DNA from: Methanosarcinaceae archaeon
Lineage (GTDB): Archaea > Halobacteriota > Methanosarcinia > Methanosarcinales > Methanosarcinaceae
NCBI GenBank assembly: GCA_020793555.1
Contig: DQIO01000208.1
Span: 1 to 7,281, forward strand
DNA length: 7,281 nt
Direction: 5' to 3'
Both the position numbers and the translations under genes were made by a program. The notes beneath the pieces are model-generated. The model did not search any database. It was not told the origin of the DNA and was given only the letters and a program-made list of their open reading frames with translations. Shown here piece after piece: positions 1-6,301 of the stretch (position 1 is the first letter of the stretch; every line of letters begins with the position of its first letter).

Positions 1-190
1 ATGGAACAGTGTCAGATCATATATCTAGCGATATTGTATGGTTGACTCGACACTAGTAGAGTATTATCACTAGACCTTAAAAGATTATTGTAAATTAAAA
101 AGCTAATATTCCATGGATAAGTAAACACTTCAAAAAGAGTCAAGCAATATTACCTACTAAAACACAAGTTTAGTCGAATTAATGATACGC

Positions 191-196
191 AAAAAA
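191..196 (-). terminator. T-run terminator after the CoA-binding-like gene
   Basis: Read on the minus strand this is a run of six T residues beginning 13 nt after the TGA stop at 209-211. A second, five-T run follows at 132-136. Archaeal RNA polymerase commonly terminates at T runs without a stem-loop, and I see no strong hairpin here. The role is inferred from position and composition. Confidence 0.45.
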
Positions 197-208
197 GGCA
201 TATTGCAC

Positions 209-649
209 TCAATACTTCCCCATAAGTTTTACTACTCCCCTGTGCACCCCATGTATACTTAAATCACTTCCAAGATACATCATTGGACATCTTCCTGCGA
301 TATAATCGACCGCTGGATCATCAAACATCTCTTTGACTTTTGATGTCTCAGTATTCCAGTGTATCCACATCTTGCTAACTCCCTTATCTTTAAGGGATTT
401 GATCACATCTGCCGGCTCGGTCTTTGTTACACCGATAATAGCAGTATGAATATCCCCCGGGATTTCAGATATGTCATTCAATGCATCTGTATCTGATTTA
501 TCAGAAAGGTCTGCCAAATATACATTTTTGCTTCTTTTCCTAATCTCATTTGCTGCCCATTTCATTGCAGGTTTTGTCCTGTCAATGATCACAATGAAAT
601 TGTCGGAATCCCAGAATGTTTCTTGTGTTGTAATAGAACAGGCCCCCAT
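209..649 (-). CDS. CoA-binding-domain (Rossmann-like) small protein
   Basis: This is a 146-residue cytosolic protein with the outline of a stand-alone CoA-binding domain (CoA_binding_2 / YccU-like). A first beta strand and turn lie at 18-30, a second strand at 43-48, a hydrophobic strand IHTAIIGV at 67-74, a helix and then KMWIHW at 93-98, and the family-like ending DYIAGRCPMMY at 115-125. The last part matches the usual 'W..G....A...G...V.G.C.M' pattern of the family. The first nucleotide-binding loop is odd: where relatives carry a Gly-containing VVG.S turn, this protein has IIDRTKP (21-27), so CoA binding is not assured. No SD precedes the ATG, which suggests a leaderless or weak-SD message. 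It is monocistronic and divergent from the neighbouring cluster. The fold is fairly likely; the cellular role is unknown. Confidence 0.72.
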   Translation of the reverse strand: MGACSITTQETFWDSDNFIVIIDRTKPAMKWAANEIRKRSKNVYLADLSDKSDTDALNDISEIPGDIHTAIIGVTKTEPADVIKSLKDKGVSKMWIHWNTETSKVKEMFDDPAVDYIAGRCPMMYLGSDLSIHGVHRGVVKLMGKY

Positions 650-776
650 ATCGACAATTAACTAAATAGAAATTTGAGCCAATTTGATAATAACTTTTCA
701 GAGAATATATAACTTTAATATTATTTAATTTCCATAAATAATATAACCCATAAAAACATATATTGAAATCGTAACT
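650..776. promoter_or_regulatory. Divergent promoter region with TATA-like boxes
   Basis: This 127-bp AT-rich region separates two divergently oriented starts. ATATATAA at 705-712 reads TTATATAT on the minus strand, and is placed so that transcription from either side could begin roughly 25 nt away (near 680 on minus, near 735 on plus). A second plus-strand box, AATATAA at about 740-746, would put a start close to the ATG at 777. That fits the lack of any SD before that gene. Assignments rest on motif and spacing only. Confidence 0.4.
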
Positions 777-1184
777 ATGGTACTCGATAAATTGATCCCA
801 CAGCAAAAGAACGTGTCCACCAAGGTTGGCGGACTCCTGATTATCGTAGGCGAGACCATGTTCCTTTTCTCGCTATTGAATTTCGTAATGATAACCCGAC
901 TTCAGTACTACAGTTCAGGAGACTCGTTCATACGAACCATCTTTCCTGATTACCTGTTCTTTTTGGCTGGAATGTTTGCAGTAGCAGCCGCAGGCATGTG
1001 GATAACATACGTATATGTCTTCCCAAGCAAACAGCGTTTTTCACAGGAACAGGCAGTAAAAGACAACCGCAGCCCGATGTATGACAGGATAATCGAGATT
1101 CAGGAAGATGTTGTCCAGATGCGTGAGATGATCGAGATTTTATCGGATAGAGTGGATGAGATGGCAAAGGGAAAGTCTGATTAG
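777..1184 (+). CDS. Hypothetical two-helix membrane protein with C-terminal coiled coil
   Basis: I do not recognise this 135-residue protein. Two hydrophobic segments are clear: about 17-40 (a Gly-rich start, then GETMFLFSLLNFVMI) and about 58-82 (DYLFFLAGMFAVAAAGMWITYVYVF). A short polar loop (41-57) joins them, and the second helix ends in PSKQR. The tail from about 101 to 130 has hydrophobic residues in heptad-like spacing (I105, I108, V112, M115, I119, L122, V126, M129), suggesting a coiled coil. By the positive-inside rule, Lys/Arg at 5, 11, 16 and 85-87 favour both ends in the cytoplasm, so the coil would be available for partners or self-assembly. There is no cleavable signal peptide and no SD before the ATG. 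It ends 25 nt before the phosphoesterase and is probably co-transcribed with it, but no functional link can be shown. Confidence 0.7.
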   Translation: MVLDKLIPQQKNVSTKVGGLLIIVGETMFLFSLLNFVMITRLQYYSSGDSFIRTIFPDYLFFLAGMFAVAAAGMWITYVYVFPSKQRFSQEQAVKDNRSPMYDRIIEIQEDVVQMREMIEILSDRVDEMAKGKSD

Positions 1185-1209
1185 TTGAACAGGCAATAAC
1201 CAATAGAAC

Positions 1210-2079
1210 ATGCCCATTGAGATAACACCTATCATCAACGAACCCGCACTTGTCGTATCAAACACCACAAAAGCGCTGGTCATTGCAGACATCCATCTTG
1301 GGATCGAGTGGGACCTATATAAAAGTGGTTTTTCCATCCCAAGCCGAATGAAGCAGCACATTGAGCGCATTCACAAATATATCGTGCAGTCCAAACCAGA
1401 TAGGATAATACTACTTGGCGACATCAAACACAACATCCCACAAATATCATGGCAGGAGAGGGATGAAATACCCCACTTCTTGGAATCCATTGCACAACAT
1501 GCGCCAATTGATATATTTCCCGGAAACCATGACGGGAATATCGACTTTTTATTGCCAAAGGATGTAGACATCACCCTTCATTCTCCAAGAGGCGAGATTT
1601 TGGACGGGGTCGGATACTTCCACGGGCATACATGGCCTGACCCCGAATTACTGGGTGCGGAATATATCATTACAGCACACAACCACCCAATAATACGTTT
1701 TACGGATGCACTTGGGTTTGCAACGGTCGAGCCTGCATGGATTCGCACAAAACTCAAATGCGATGCGTTTGAACAGCATTTCCGCAGTATTGACTTTTCA
1801 CAAAAAGGCACATGGGGTGACCCACATATATTCATCGTACCTGCATTTAATGAACTGTGCGGTGGCGTGGCTTTCAACGAATCACTGCATGATGACCTTC
1901 TCGGACCTGTGTTCTCATCGGAAGGATTCGACCTTGACAATGCAAAAGCATATCTTAAAGACGGGACAAATCTCGGTACACTGAAAAACCTGCGAAAGCT
2001 GGAAGAATCAAAGCGAAGGGAACCGAGAAAATATCGAACAAAATTGAAGAAAGGACAAAGGTGTGGAGTTAAAAAATGA
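1210..2079 (+). CDS. SbcD/Mre11-related archaeal metallophosphoesterase
   Basis: This 289-residue calcineurin-like phosphoesterase has the full set of dimetal motifs: D27-x-H29 (ADIHLG), G70-D71 followed by KH, G105-N106-H107-D108, H138-G-H140 and the terminal A156-H157-N-H159 (usual form GHxH). The pattern DIHLGIE, GDIKH, GNHDG and HGH.WPD resembles the archaeal family described as SbcD-related putative phosphoesterase (TIGR00024 type). Characterised relatives hydrolyse phosphodiesters, some as Mn2+-dependent nucleases. The catalytic domain fills about 20-230; the last 40 residues are strongly basic ([17 protein letters not shown]) and may contact nucleic acid. It lacks the long capping and coiled-coil regions of true Mre11/SbcD. 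Its stop overlaps the lhr start by ATGA, implying translational coupling and a joint job with the helicase. The start is the first ATG of the frame, with only a weak SD. Confidence 0.88.
   Translation: MPIEITPIINEPALVVSNTTKALVIADIHLGIEWDLYKSGFSIPSRMKQHIERIHKYIVQSKPDRIILLGDIKHNIPQISWQERDEIPHFLESIAQHAPIDIFPGNHDGNIDFLLPKDVDITLHSPRGEILDGVGYFHGHTWPDPELLGAEYIITAHNHPIIRFTDALGFATVEPAWIRTKLKCDAFEQHFRSIDFSQKGTWGDPHIFIVPAFNELCGGVAFNESLHDDLLGPVFSSEGFDLDNAKAYLKDGTNLGTLKNLRKLEESKRREPRKYRTKLKKGQRCGVKK
2065..2068 (+). promoter_or_regulatory. Ribosome binding site for lhr inside the phosphoesterase gene
   Basis: GGAG lies 7 nt before the ATG at 2076, within the last codons of the upstream gene. With the ATGA overlap at 2076-2079 it fixes the lhr start and suggests that ribosomes ending the upstream frame can restart on lhr. 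Confidence 0.7.
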
Positions 2080-4910
2080 CATTCGATAACATTTTTAATT
2101 CATTTCACCCCGATATTCAGGAAGGTCTGGCAAAACGCGCGTTCAATGCTCCTACTGAGCCGCAAGAGAAGGCATTTCCACATATACTGAATGGAGAACA
2201 CACACTACTTATAGCGCCTACCGGTTCAGGAAAGACAGAATCCGCAGTCCTCCCGATATTCAATAATATACTCGCAAAGAGCGAGGAAGAACGAAAAGGC
2301 ATATCCGCTCTCTACATCACACCCCTGCGTGCCTTAAACCGCGACATGTTATCACGCATTGAACTGTGGGGCATGGAACTTGGTATAGAAGTAAAAGTGC
2401 GCCATGGGGATACATCGCAGTATGAGCGCCAGAAACAATCGAAAAATCCCCCTGATATACTGATTACAACACCTGAAACACTTCAGGCAATGTTCACAGG
2501 CTCACGATTGCGGAAGAATCTGGAATGTGTGACCCATGTGGTCGTGGATGAGATACACGAACTTGCATCGTCCAAGCGTGGCACTCAACTGGCAGTGGGA
2601 CTTGAGAGGCTTGTTGAACTTTCCGGGGAATTCCAGAGGATCGGGCTTTCAGCCACAGTGGGTAATCCTGATGTTGTGGCAGGTTTCCTGGCAGGTGCAG
2701 AACGCGATGTGACGATCGTTGAAGTGTCCATGCTAAAACTTCTGGAATTCAACGTAGTTAGTCCGCAGATTACACAGGAAGATACGGATATCGTAAAAAA
2801 GATAGGATGCGATGTCGAGTTTGCATCCCATTTGCGATGCATACGCGAGATCGTCGAAGCACACACATCGACCCTGATCTTTGTAAACACACGCCAGAGC
2901 GCAGAGGCACTTGCATCCGGGTTTAAACTTCTGGGTGCATCCATCGGAGTACACCACGGCTCGCTGTCGGTAGATTCACGTATCGAGGCAGAGGAGTCAT
3001 TCAAGAACGGAGACCTGATGGGTCTTATCTGCACATCATCTATGGAACTTGGGATCGATATCGGAAACGTTGACCATGTGGTACAGTACGGTTCACCAAG
3101 ACAGGTCTCGCGCCTGCTTCAACGTGTAGGACGTGCAGGACACAGGATCCATGAGATATCAAGAGGCACGATACTTACGGTCGGTTCTGATGATAATGCT
3201 GAAAGCATGGCTATTACGAAAGCGGCACTTGGAGGAAAGGTGGAAGATATATTCCCGCATGTCAATTCCCTTGATGTGGTCGCAAACCAGATTTCGGGAA
3301 TGGTGCTTGACTTTGGCGAGGTTGAAGTTGAGAAGATCCATTCGATATTGACACGGTCATTTCCTTTCAAGGACCTAACGATCGAAGAATTGTGGAGGGT
3401 TGTTAACCAGATTATCGATTACAGAATGGTGTGGCATGATGAAGGGTCAAAGTCGATAAATCGGCGGCGAAACAGTTGGCAGTACTATTACAACAATCTC
3501 TCCATGATCCCGGATGAGAAGAAATACGAGATATACGATATTGTAACCGGAAAGACTGTCGGTGTGCTGGATGAGGCTTTCGTGGTCAATTTTGTTTCAC
3601 CCGGTGCCGTGTTCATAACTAAGGGAGACATGTGGCGGGTTATTGAAATGGTCACTGACCGGGACAGGATAAAGGTGGAGCCTGTGAAGGGGATGGGCGA
3701 GATACCAAGCTGGGTCGGAGAAGAGATCCCTGTACCATATGAGGTGGCGCAGGAGGTGGGATCCATCAGAAGTGTGATTGCAGGGTCGATCCGTGACGGA
3801 CTTGATGATATGGAGATCGCAGAACGCCTGCAACAGGCATATCCAATTGATGAGAAAACAGTTTTGAATGTGATCGAACTCATACGCGACCATATATCAG
3901 CAGGATATCCGCTTCCTGATGACTATAATATTGTTATTGAGGATGATGGTGAAGCCATCGTCATCAACGCATGTTTCGGGCACAATGTAAATGAAACCAT
4001 TGGGAAAGTAATCACATCATTGCTTGGTGCCCGTTTTGGCAGCAGTGTTGCACAGGAGGTTGACCCATATCGGATACGACTGCAACTTCCAAGAAGGATT
4101 CGACCGCAACTTGTTCAGGAACTTATACTTGAGATACAGCCTGAGTACATTCAACCTATCATTGAGATGACGCTTAAGAACACGTCCCTGATGAAGTGGA
4201 AAATGGTTCATGTGGCAAGGAAGTTTGGTGCGCTCAGTCGTGATATAGATTATGACCGCATCAGCATGAAAAAACTGCTTGAGATATATAAGGGCACATC
4301 AATGTACGAAGAGGTTATGCGGGAGATATTCCACAACAATCTGGATATTGAAAGGGCACGAGATGTACTGCTTGGGATCGCATCAGGGAATATTGCAGTT
4401 GAGATATGTCCTGTTTCCACTCCGATAGGGGCTGCGGGTTTTGCAATGAGCCGCGATCTGGTGGCACCTGAGAAGGCTGACCGCTCAATTGTAATGGCAT
4501 TAAAGGAGAGGATAATGGATGACCGTGTCATACTTTTCTGTGTGAATTGCAAAAAATGGGTCTCGCGCCGGAAGGTGAAGAATGTACCTGACGATCTGGT
4601 TTGTCCTGTGTGTGAATCAAGAGCAATCGCCGCTTTGAAGCCGTGGGAAGAGGATGAGATCAAACTTGTAAAGAAACAGGATAAAGCCACGTCAAAGGAG
4701 GATATTAAGCGCATCAGGAGAGTGCACCGCAATGCCAATATCGTGCTCTCACAGGGCAAGAAGGCGGTAATCGCCCTTGCAAGCCGGGGGGTTGGACCTG
4801 ATACCGCATCACGTGTGATACAGAAGATGCGGGTTGATGAGGAAGCGTTTTACAGGGATATTATGGCTGCTGAGCGAAATTATGCGAAGAATAAGAGGTT
4901 TTGGGATTAA
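2076..4910 (+). CDS. lhr: Lhr-type large superfamily 2 helicase
   Basis: This 944-residue ATP-dependent helicase acts on nucleic acid in the cytoplasm. RecA1 (about 1-215) carries a Q-motif Gln (Q30), Walker A APTGSGKT (47-54), DEIH (158-161) and SAT (192-194). RecA2 (about 225-400) carries the STLIFVNTR strand, SMELGIDIG and QRVGRAGHR (349-357). A winged-helix and Lhr-core region follows, with the characteristic NLSMIPD (around 474-480) and VG.LDE.FV. The C-terminal part holds a four-Cys zinc site, C822-x2-C825 and C843-x2-C846, then a Gly-rich hairpin-like turn RGVGPDTA (904-911) and a conserved-looking end rich in aromatic and basic residues (YAKNKRFWD). This architecture fits archaeal Lhr proteins, which unwind DNA or RNA:DNA hybrids with 3'-5' polarity and are tied to repair or recombination. 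It is full length with no frameshift, and is coupled to the phosphoesterase by ATGA. Whether it belongs to the aLhr1 or aLhr2 subgroup cannot be settled by eye. Confidence 0.95.
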   Translation: MTFDNIFNSFHPDIQEGLAKRAFNAPTEPQEKAFPHILNGEHTLLIAPTGSGKTESAVLPIFNNILAKSEEERKGISALYITPLRALNRDMLSRIELWGMELGIEVKVRHGDTSQYERQKQSKNPPDILITTPETLQAMFTGSRLRKNLECVTHVVVDEIHELASSKRGTQLAVGLERLVELSGEFQRIGLSATVGNPDVVAGFLAGAERDVTIVEVSMLKLLEFNVVSPQITQEDTDIVKKIGCDVEFASHLRCIREIVEAHTSTLIFVNTRQSAEALASGFKLLGASIGVHHGSLSVDSRIEAEESFKNGDLMGLICTSSMELGIDIGNVDHVVQYGSPRQVSRLLQRVGRAGHRIHEISRGTILTVGSDDNAESMAITKAALGGKVEDIFPHVNSLDVVANQISGMVLDFGEVEVEKIHSILTRSFPFKDLTIEELWRVVNQIIDYRMVWHDEGSKSINRRRNSWQYYYNNLSMIPDEKKYEIYDIVTGKTVGVLDEAFVVNFVSPGAVFITKGDMWRVIEMVTDRDRIKVEPVKGMGEIPSWVGEEIPVPYEVAQEVGSIRSVIAGSIRDGLDDMEIAERLQQAYPIDEKTVLNVIELIRDHISAGYPLPDDYNIVIEDDGEAIVINACFGHNVNETIGKVITSLLGARFGSSVAQEVDPYRIRLQLPRRIRPQLVQELILEIQPEYIQPIIEMTLKNTSLMKWKMVHVARKFGALSRDIDYDRISMKKLLEIYKGTSMYEEVMREIFHNNLDIERARDVLLGIASGNIAVEICPVSTPIGAAGFAMSRDLVAPEKADRSIVMALKERIMDDRVILFCVNCKKWVSRRKVKNVPDDLVCPVCESRAIAALKPWEEDEIKLVKKQDKATSKEDIKRIRRVHRNANIVLSQGKKAVIALASRGVGPDTASRVIQKMRVDEEAFYRDIMAAERNYAKNKRFWD

Positions 4911-4997
4911 GGAAGTTTTTCACAAGAGGGTTGGAGAATGTGATAATTGAGCAAAACGTACTATATCTCGCTTTCCGCAGGAATACTTTGAAAATAA

Positions 4998-5005
4998 TTT
5001 TTTTT
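4998..5005 (+). terminator. T8 run downstream of lhr
   Basis: Eight consecutive T residues lie 87 nt after the lhr stop, preceded by a shorter T5 run at 4916-4920 and followed by T6 at 5038-5043. Successive T runs without a stem-loop are a common archaeal terminator form. This assignment is from sequence only. Confidence 0.5.
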
Positions 5006-5046
5006 CTTAAACATTGAATGATGTCGTATGAGTGTGGTTTTTTAAA

Positions 5047-5054
5047 TTTATATA
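5047..5054 (+). promoter_or_regulatory. Orphan TATA-like box TTTATATA
   Basis: TTTATATA matches the archaeal TATA consensus well and would place a plus-strand start near 5075-5080. Nothing intact lies downstream. It may be a leftover promoter of the decayed histidine kinase, a promoter for an unrecognised RNA, or a chance match in AT-rich DNA. Confidence 0.25.
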
Positions 5055-5188
5055 CAAATGGTTCGGAATAATATATGTCAATTTTCTACCGAAGTTGGTA
5101 AATCATATACTAAAAACATGTCTTGTATACACCTACAGTATAAATATAATATTTTAGAAATATTTAAAACCGCAATCTGAAAACATTA

Positions 5189-5374
5189 TTGAATTTTTGC
5201 TTATACCTGCGAAAAGTGTGCTTAACAACACGAAGATATGGGAAAACCGGATTAGATCTTCACATCGTCAAAAGTATTATTGAAATGCATAATAAGCAGA
5301 TATGGGTTGAGAGTGAAAATGGAGTACGGACTACTTTTCATACATTACTGCCTAAAAAATGCTCGACAAGATGA
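5189..5374 (+). pseudogene. Remnant of sensor histidine kinase C-terminal ATPase domain
   Basis: The reading frame of 61 codons encodes only the last part of a HATPase_c domain. Codons 13-24 (TTRRYGKTGLDL) match the G2 box, usually TRRYGGTGLGL. Codons 25-34 match the IVKSIIEMH helix, and codons 37-55 match the closing strands (QIWVESENGV, TTFHTLLP). Intact kinases have several hundred more residues (sensor, HisKA with the phosphorylated His, N and G1 boxes), and none of these is found upstream. Two glycines of the G2 box are replaced (K for G, D for G) and no ATG or SD precedes it, so it is almost certainly not functional. An out-of-frame IIEF at 5185-5196 may be the decayed 'IFEPF' that normally precedes the G2 box, implying a frameshift. 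After the TGA at 5372-5374 the same frame continues to a TAA at 5420-5422, possibly the old tail. Confidence 0.8.
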
Positions 5375-5410
5375 ACTATACAAAAGAAGGGAAAAGAAAA
5401 TATCATAATC

Positions 5411-5476
5411 GCGAACGAGTAATACAATATCGAGGTGGAAGTGGGGGGTGGTACGTAAAAGTAGATACCCGTTCGC
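5411..5476. repeat. Inverted repeat flanking a G-rich tract
   Basis: GCGAACG at 5411-5417 is repeated in perfect inverted form as CGTTCGC at 5470-5476. The 52-nt spacer contains GGTGGAAGTGGGGGGTGG at 5434-5451, which has enough GG pairs for a two-tier G-quadruplex on the plus strand. TACAAT (5423-5428) and ATTGTA (5479-5484) could add a pairing that crosses the first one. The segment is locally GC-richer than its surroundings. It could be part of a small RNA or merely degenerate sequence; there is no direct evidence of function. Confidence 0.35.
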
Positions 5477-5561
5477 TAATTGTATATACACATCTCTACA
5501 TATATACCTATTGCTTTATAAATAGATATGATAGATTATTATAATAATGTATAAATCGTCA

Positions 5562-5951
5562 TCAATCACACATATCCAGTATCCGGATTGCCAAATGCGC
5601 AGCATTAGCACCGTTGTCAATTCCGACACTTGCGACAGGTACTCCGGGTGGCATTTGTGCGATTGACAGCAGTGCATCAAGTCCCCCCAATTTTGAACTT
5701 ACAGGCACACCTATTACGGGTTTATTGGTTTTTGATGCAATTACGCCTGGTAGGGCGGCAGATAATCCTGCTATGGCTACATATACTTTTGCATTACCGG
5801 ATGCGATGTACGCATCCAGTTCATCAGGATTGCGATGTGCTGAGATTACCTGTACATTGAATGAATAATTGGTTTTCTCAAGCACCGAGACAGCACGATC
5901 TAATATCGGGCGATCAGATTCAGACCCCATGATAATTGATACGTCAACCAT
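5562..5951 (-). CDS. purE: PurE, phosphoribosylaminoimidazole carboxylase catalytic subunit / N5-CAIR mutase
   Basis: This 129-residue cytosolic enzyme of de novo purine synthesis produces 4-carboxy-aminoimidazole ribonucleotide. The motifs run in family order: GSESD (9-13, phosphate-binding loop), SAHR (37-40, with the catalytic-loop His39), AGLSAALPG (61-69), [16 protein letters not shown] (81-96), [14 protein letters not shown] (99-112) and the C-terminal [13 protein letters not shown] helix. The LPG and LLS-QMP-GVPVA blocks are of class I type. The His of the usual AAHLPG block is Ala (A66) here. Without PurK in view, it cannot be told whether the substrate is N5-CAIR or AIR plus CO2. The length is slightly short because the C-terminus ends just after the last helix. 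Its ATG has a good SD, and it lies 30 nt after chorismate mutase, as the last gene of the operon. Confidence 0.94.
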   Translation of the reverse strand: MVDVSIIMGSESDRPILDRAVSVLEKTNYSFNVQVISAHRNPDELDAYIASGNAKVYVAIAGLSAALPGVIASKTNKPVIGVPVSSKLGGLDALLSIAQMPPGVPVASVGIDNGANAAHLAIRILDMCD

Positions 5952-5960
5952 ATTATGATT

Positions 5961-5966
5961 CTCCTT
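5961..5966 (-). promoter_or_regulatory. Ribosome binding site of purE
   Basis: On the minus strand this reads AAGGAG, 9 nt before the purE ATG at 5949-5951. It is the strongest SD in the operon and confirms the start that gives [13 protein letters not shown]. Confidence 0.75.
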
Positions 5967-5981
5967 ATTATTGAATTGCTA

Positions 5982-6269
5982 TTACGGTAGATTACCTTCA
6001 CCGCTCAATTCATGCTGGCGGTCAATATTCATTTGTATAAGTATTTTGTATATCTCTTTAACAGCACCGGTATCGAGATTTAGTTCGGTGGCTTCATTGA
6101 CTACACGACTCAGGACAACCTGATTCTGATCTTCGTCATTGATAGACTTGTCAATATGTTTTTTCGCTTCCAATACCCTTTCTGCGAAATTTACACGTTT
6201 TTGAACAAGTGATATGATCTCAACATCAAGCTGTTGGAGTTCCGTACGTATTTCTTCAAGTTTACTCAT
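5982..6269 (-). CDS. aroQ: Chorismate mutase, AroQ class, monofunctional
   Basis: This 95-residue all-helical protein converts chorismate to prephenate for Phe and Tyr synthesis. Aligned by eye to the E. coli P-protein mutase domain, R8 corresponds to Arg11, R25 to Arg28, K36 to Lys39, D45 to Asp48, N81 to Ser84 and Q85 to Gln88. Two other substrate-contact positions differ: Arg51 is Q48 and Glu52 is N49 (D-E-D-Q-N-Q at 45-50). It is a stand-alone domain of normal size, not fused to dehydratase or dehydrogenase. I start it at the ATG at 6267-6269: GGTGA lies 4 nt upstream, and the N-terminus MSKLEEIR fits the family. An upstream in-frame TTG at 6285-6287 would add six residues encoded across that SD and is unlikely. 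The gene sits 32 nt after shikimate kinase and 30 nt before purE. Confidence 0.88.
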   Translation of the reverse strand: MSKLEEIRTELQQLDVEIISLVQKRVNFAERVLEAKKHIDKSINDEDQNQVVLSRVVNEATELNLDTGAVKEIYKILIQMNIDRQHELSGEGNLP

Positions 6270-6273
6270 GGAC

Positions 6274-6278
6274 TCACC
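6274..6278 (-). promoter_or_regulatory. Ribosome binding site deciding the chorismate mutase start
   Basis: The minus strand reads GGTGA here, complementary to the end of archaeal 16S rRNA, 4 nt before the ATG at 6267-6269. The TTG at 6285-6287 has no SD of its own, so this site favours the 95-residue product. Confidence 0.6.
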
Positions 6279-6301
6279 GTTATTCAATAATTATTCAAGA
6301 C

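Larger units (their letters stand above)
4911..5561. other. AT-rich convergent intergenic region with relic sequence
   Basis: This 651-bp gap lies between the converging lhr and purE clusters and contains no intact gene. From left to right it holds T-run terminators (4916-5043), an isolated TATA-like box at 5047-5054, about 130 bp of featureless AT-rich DNA, the decayed end of a histidine kinase (5189-5374), a G-rich segment between inverted-repeat arms (5411-5476), and a TTTATAAA box at 5515-5522 with AT-rich sequence up to the purE stop. I found no tRNA-like cloverleaf, repeat array or transposase. The mix of stop codons and recognisable protein remnants suggests an old insertion or duplication that is eroding (inference). 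Confidence 0.7.

Noticed and set aside
3..56. Possible C-terminal tail of a plus-strand gene entering at the left edge, closing at TAG 54-56
   Set aside because: Only 17 codons, no recognisable motif and AT-rich context; another frame also closes nearby, so chance cannot be excluded.
51..73. Repeated CACTAG hexamers at 51-56 and 68-73
   Set aside because: Two six-base copies 17 nt apart do not constitute an array or a recognisable operator.
582..806. Minus-strand frame across the divergent promoter region
   Set aside because: It is Tyr/Asn/Ile-rich as in translated AT-rich DNA and overlaps two better-supported genes.
2585..3034. Long antisense open frame within lhr (149 codons)
   Set aside because: It is Ser/Pro/Thr-rich shadow coding opposite a well-supported helicase, with no family motif.
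4250..4759. Antisense open frame of 169 codons in the lhr 3' part
   Set aside because: It is a shadow of the helicase frame; composition is atypical and no SD or motif is seen.
5087..5100. Short inverted repeat TACC-GAAGTT-GGTA
   Set aside because: Four-base arms are expected by chance and there is no adjacent gene or T run to give them meaning.
5375..5422. In-frame continuation after the relic's stop, resembling the first strand of a response-regulator receiver (KENIIIANE)
   Set aside because: The resemblance is a single hydrophobic strand followed by an acidic residue; it is equally well the old kinase tail.
5359..5544. Plus-strand open frame of 61 codons after the kinase relic
   Set aside because: It overlaps the relic in another frame, is rich in Tyr, Lys and Arg as expected from translated AT-rich spacer, and has no SD or family match.
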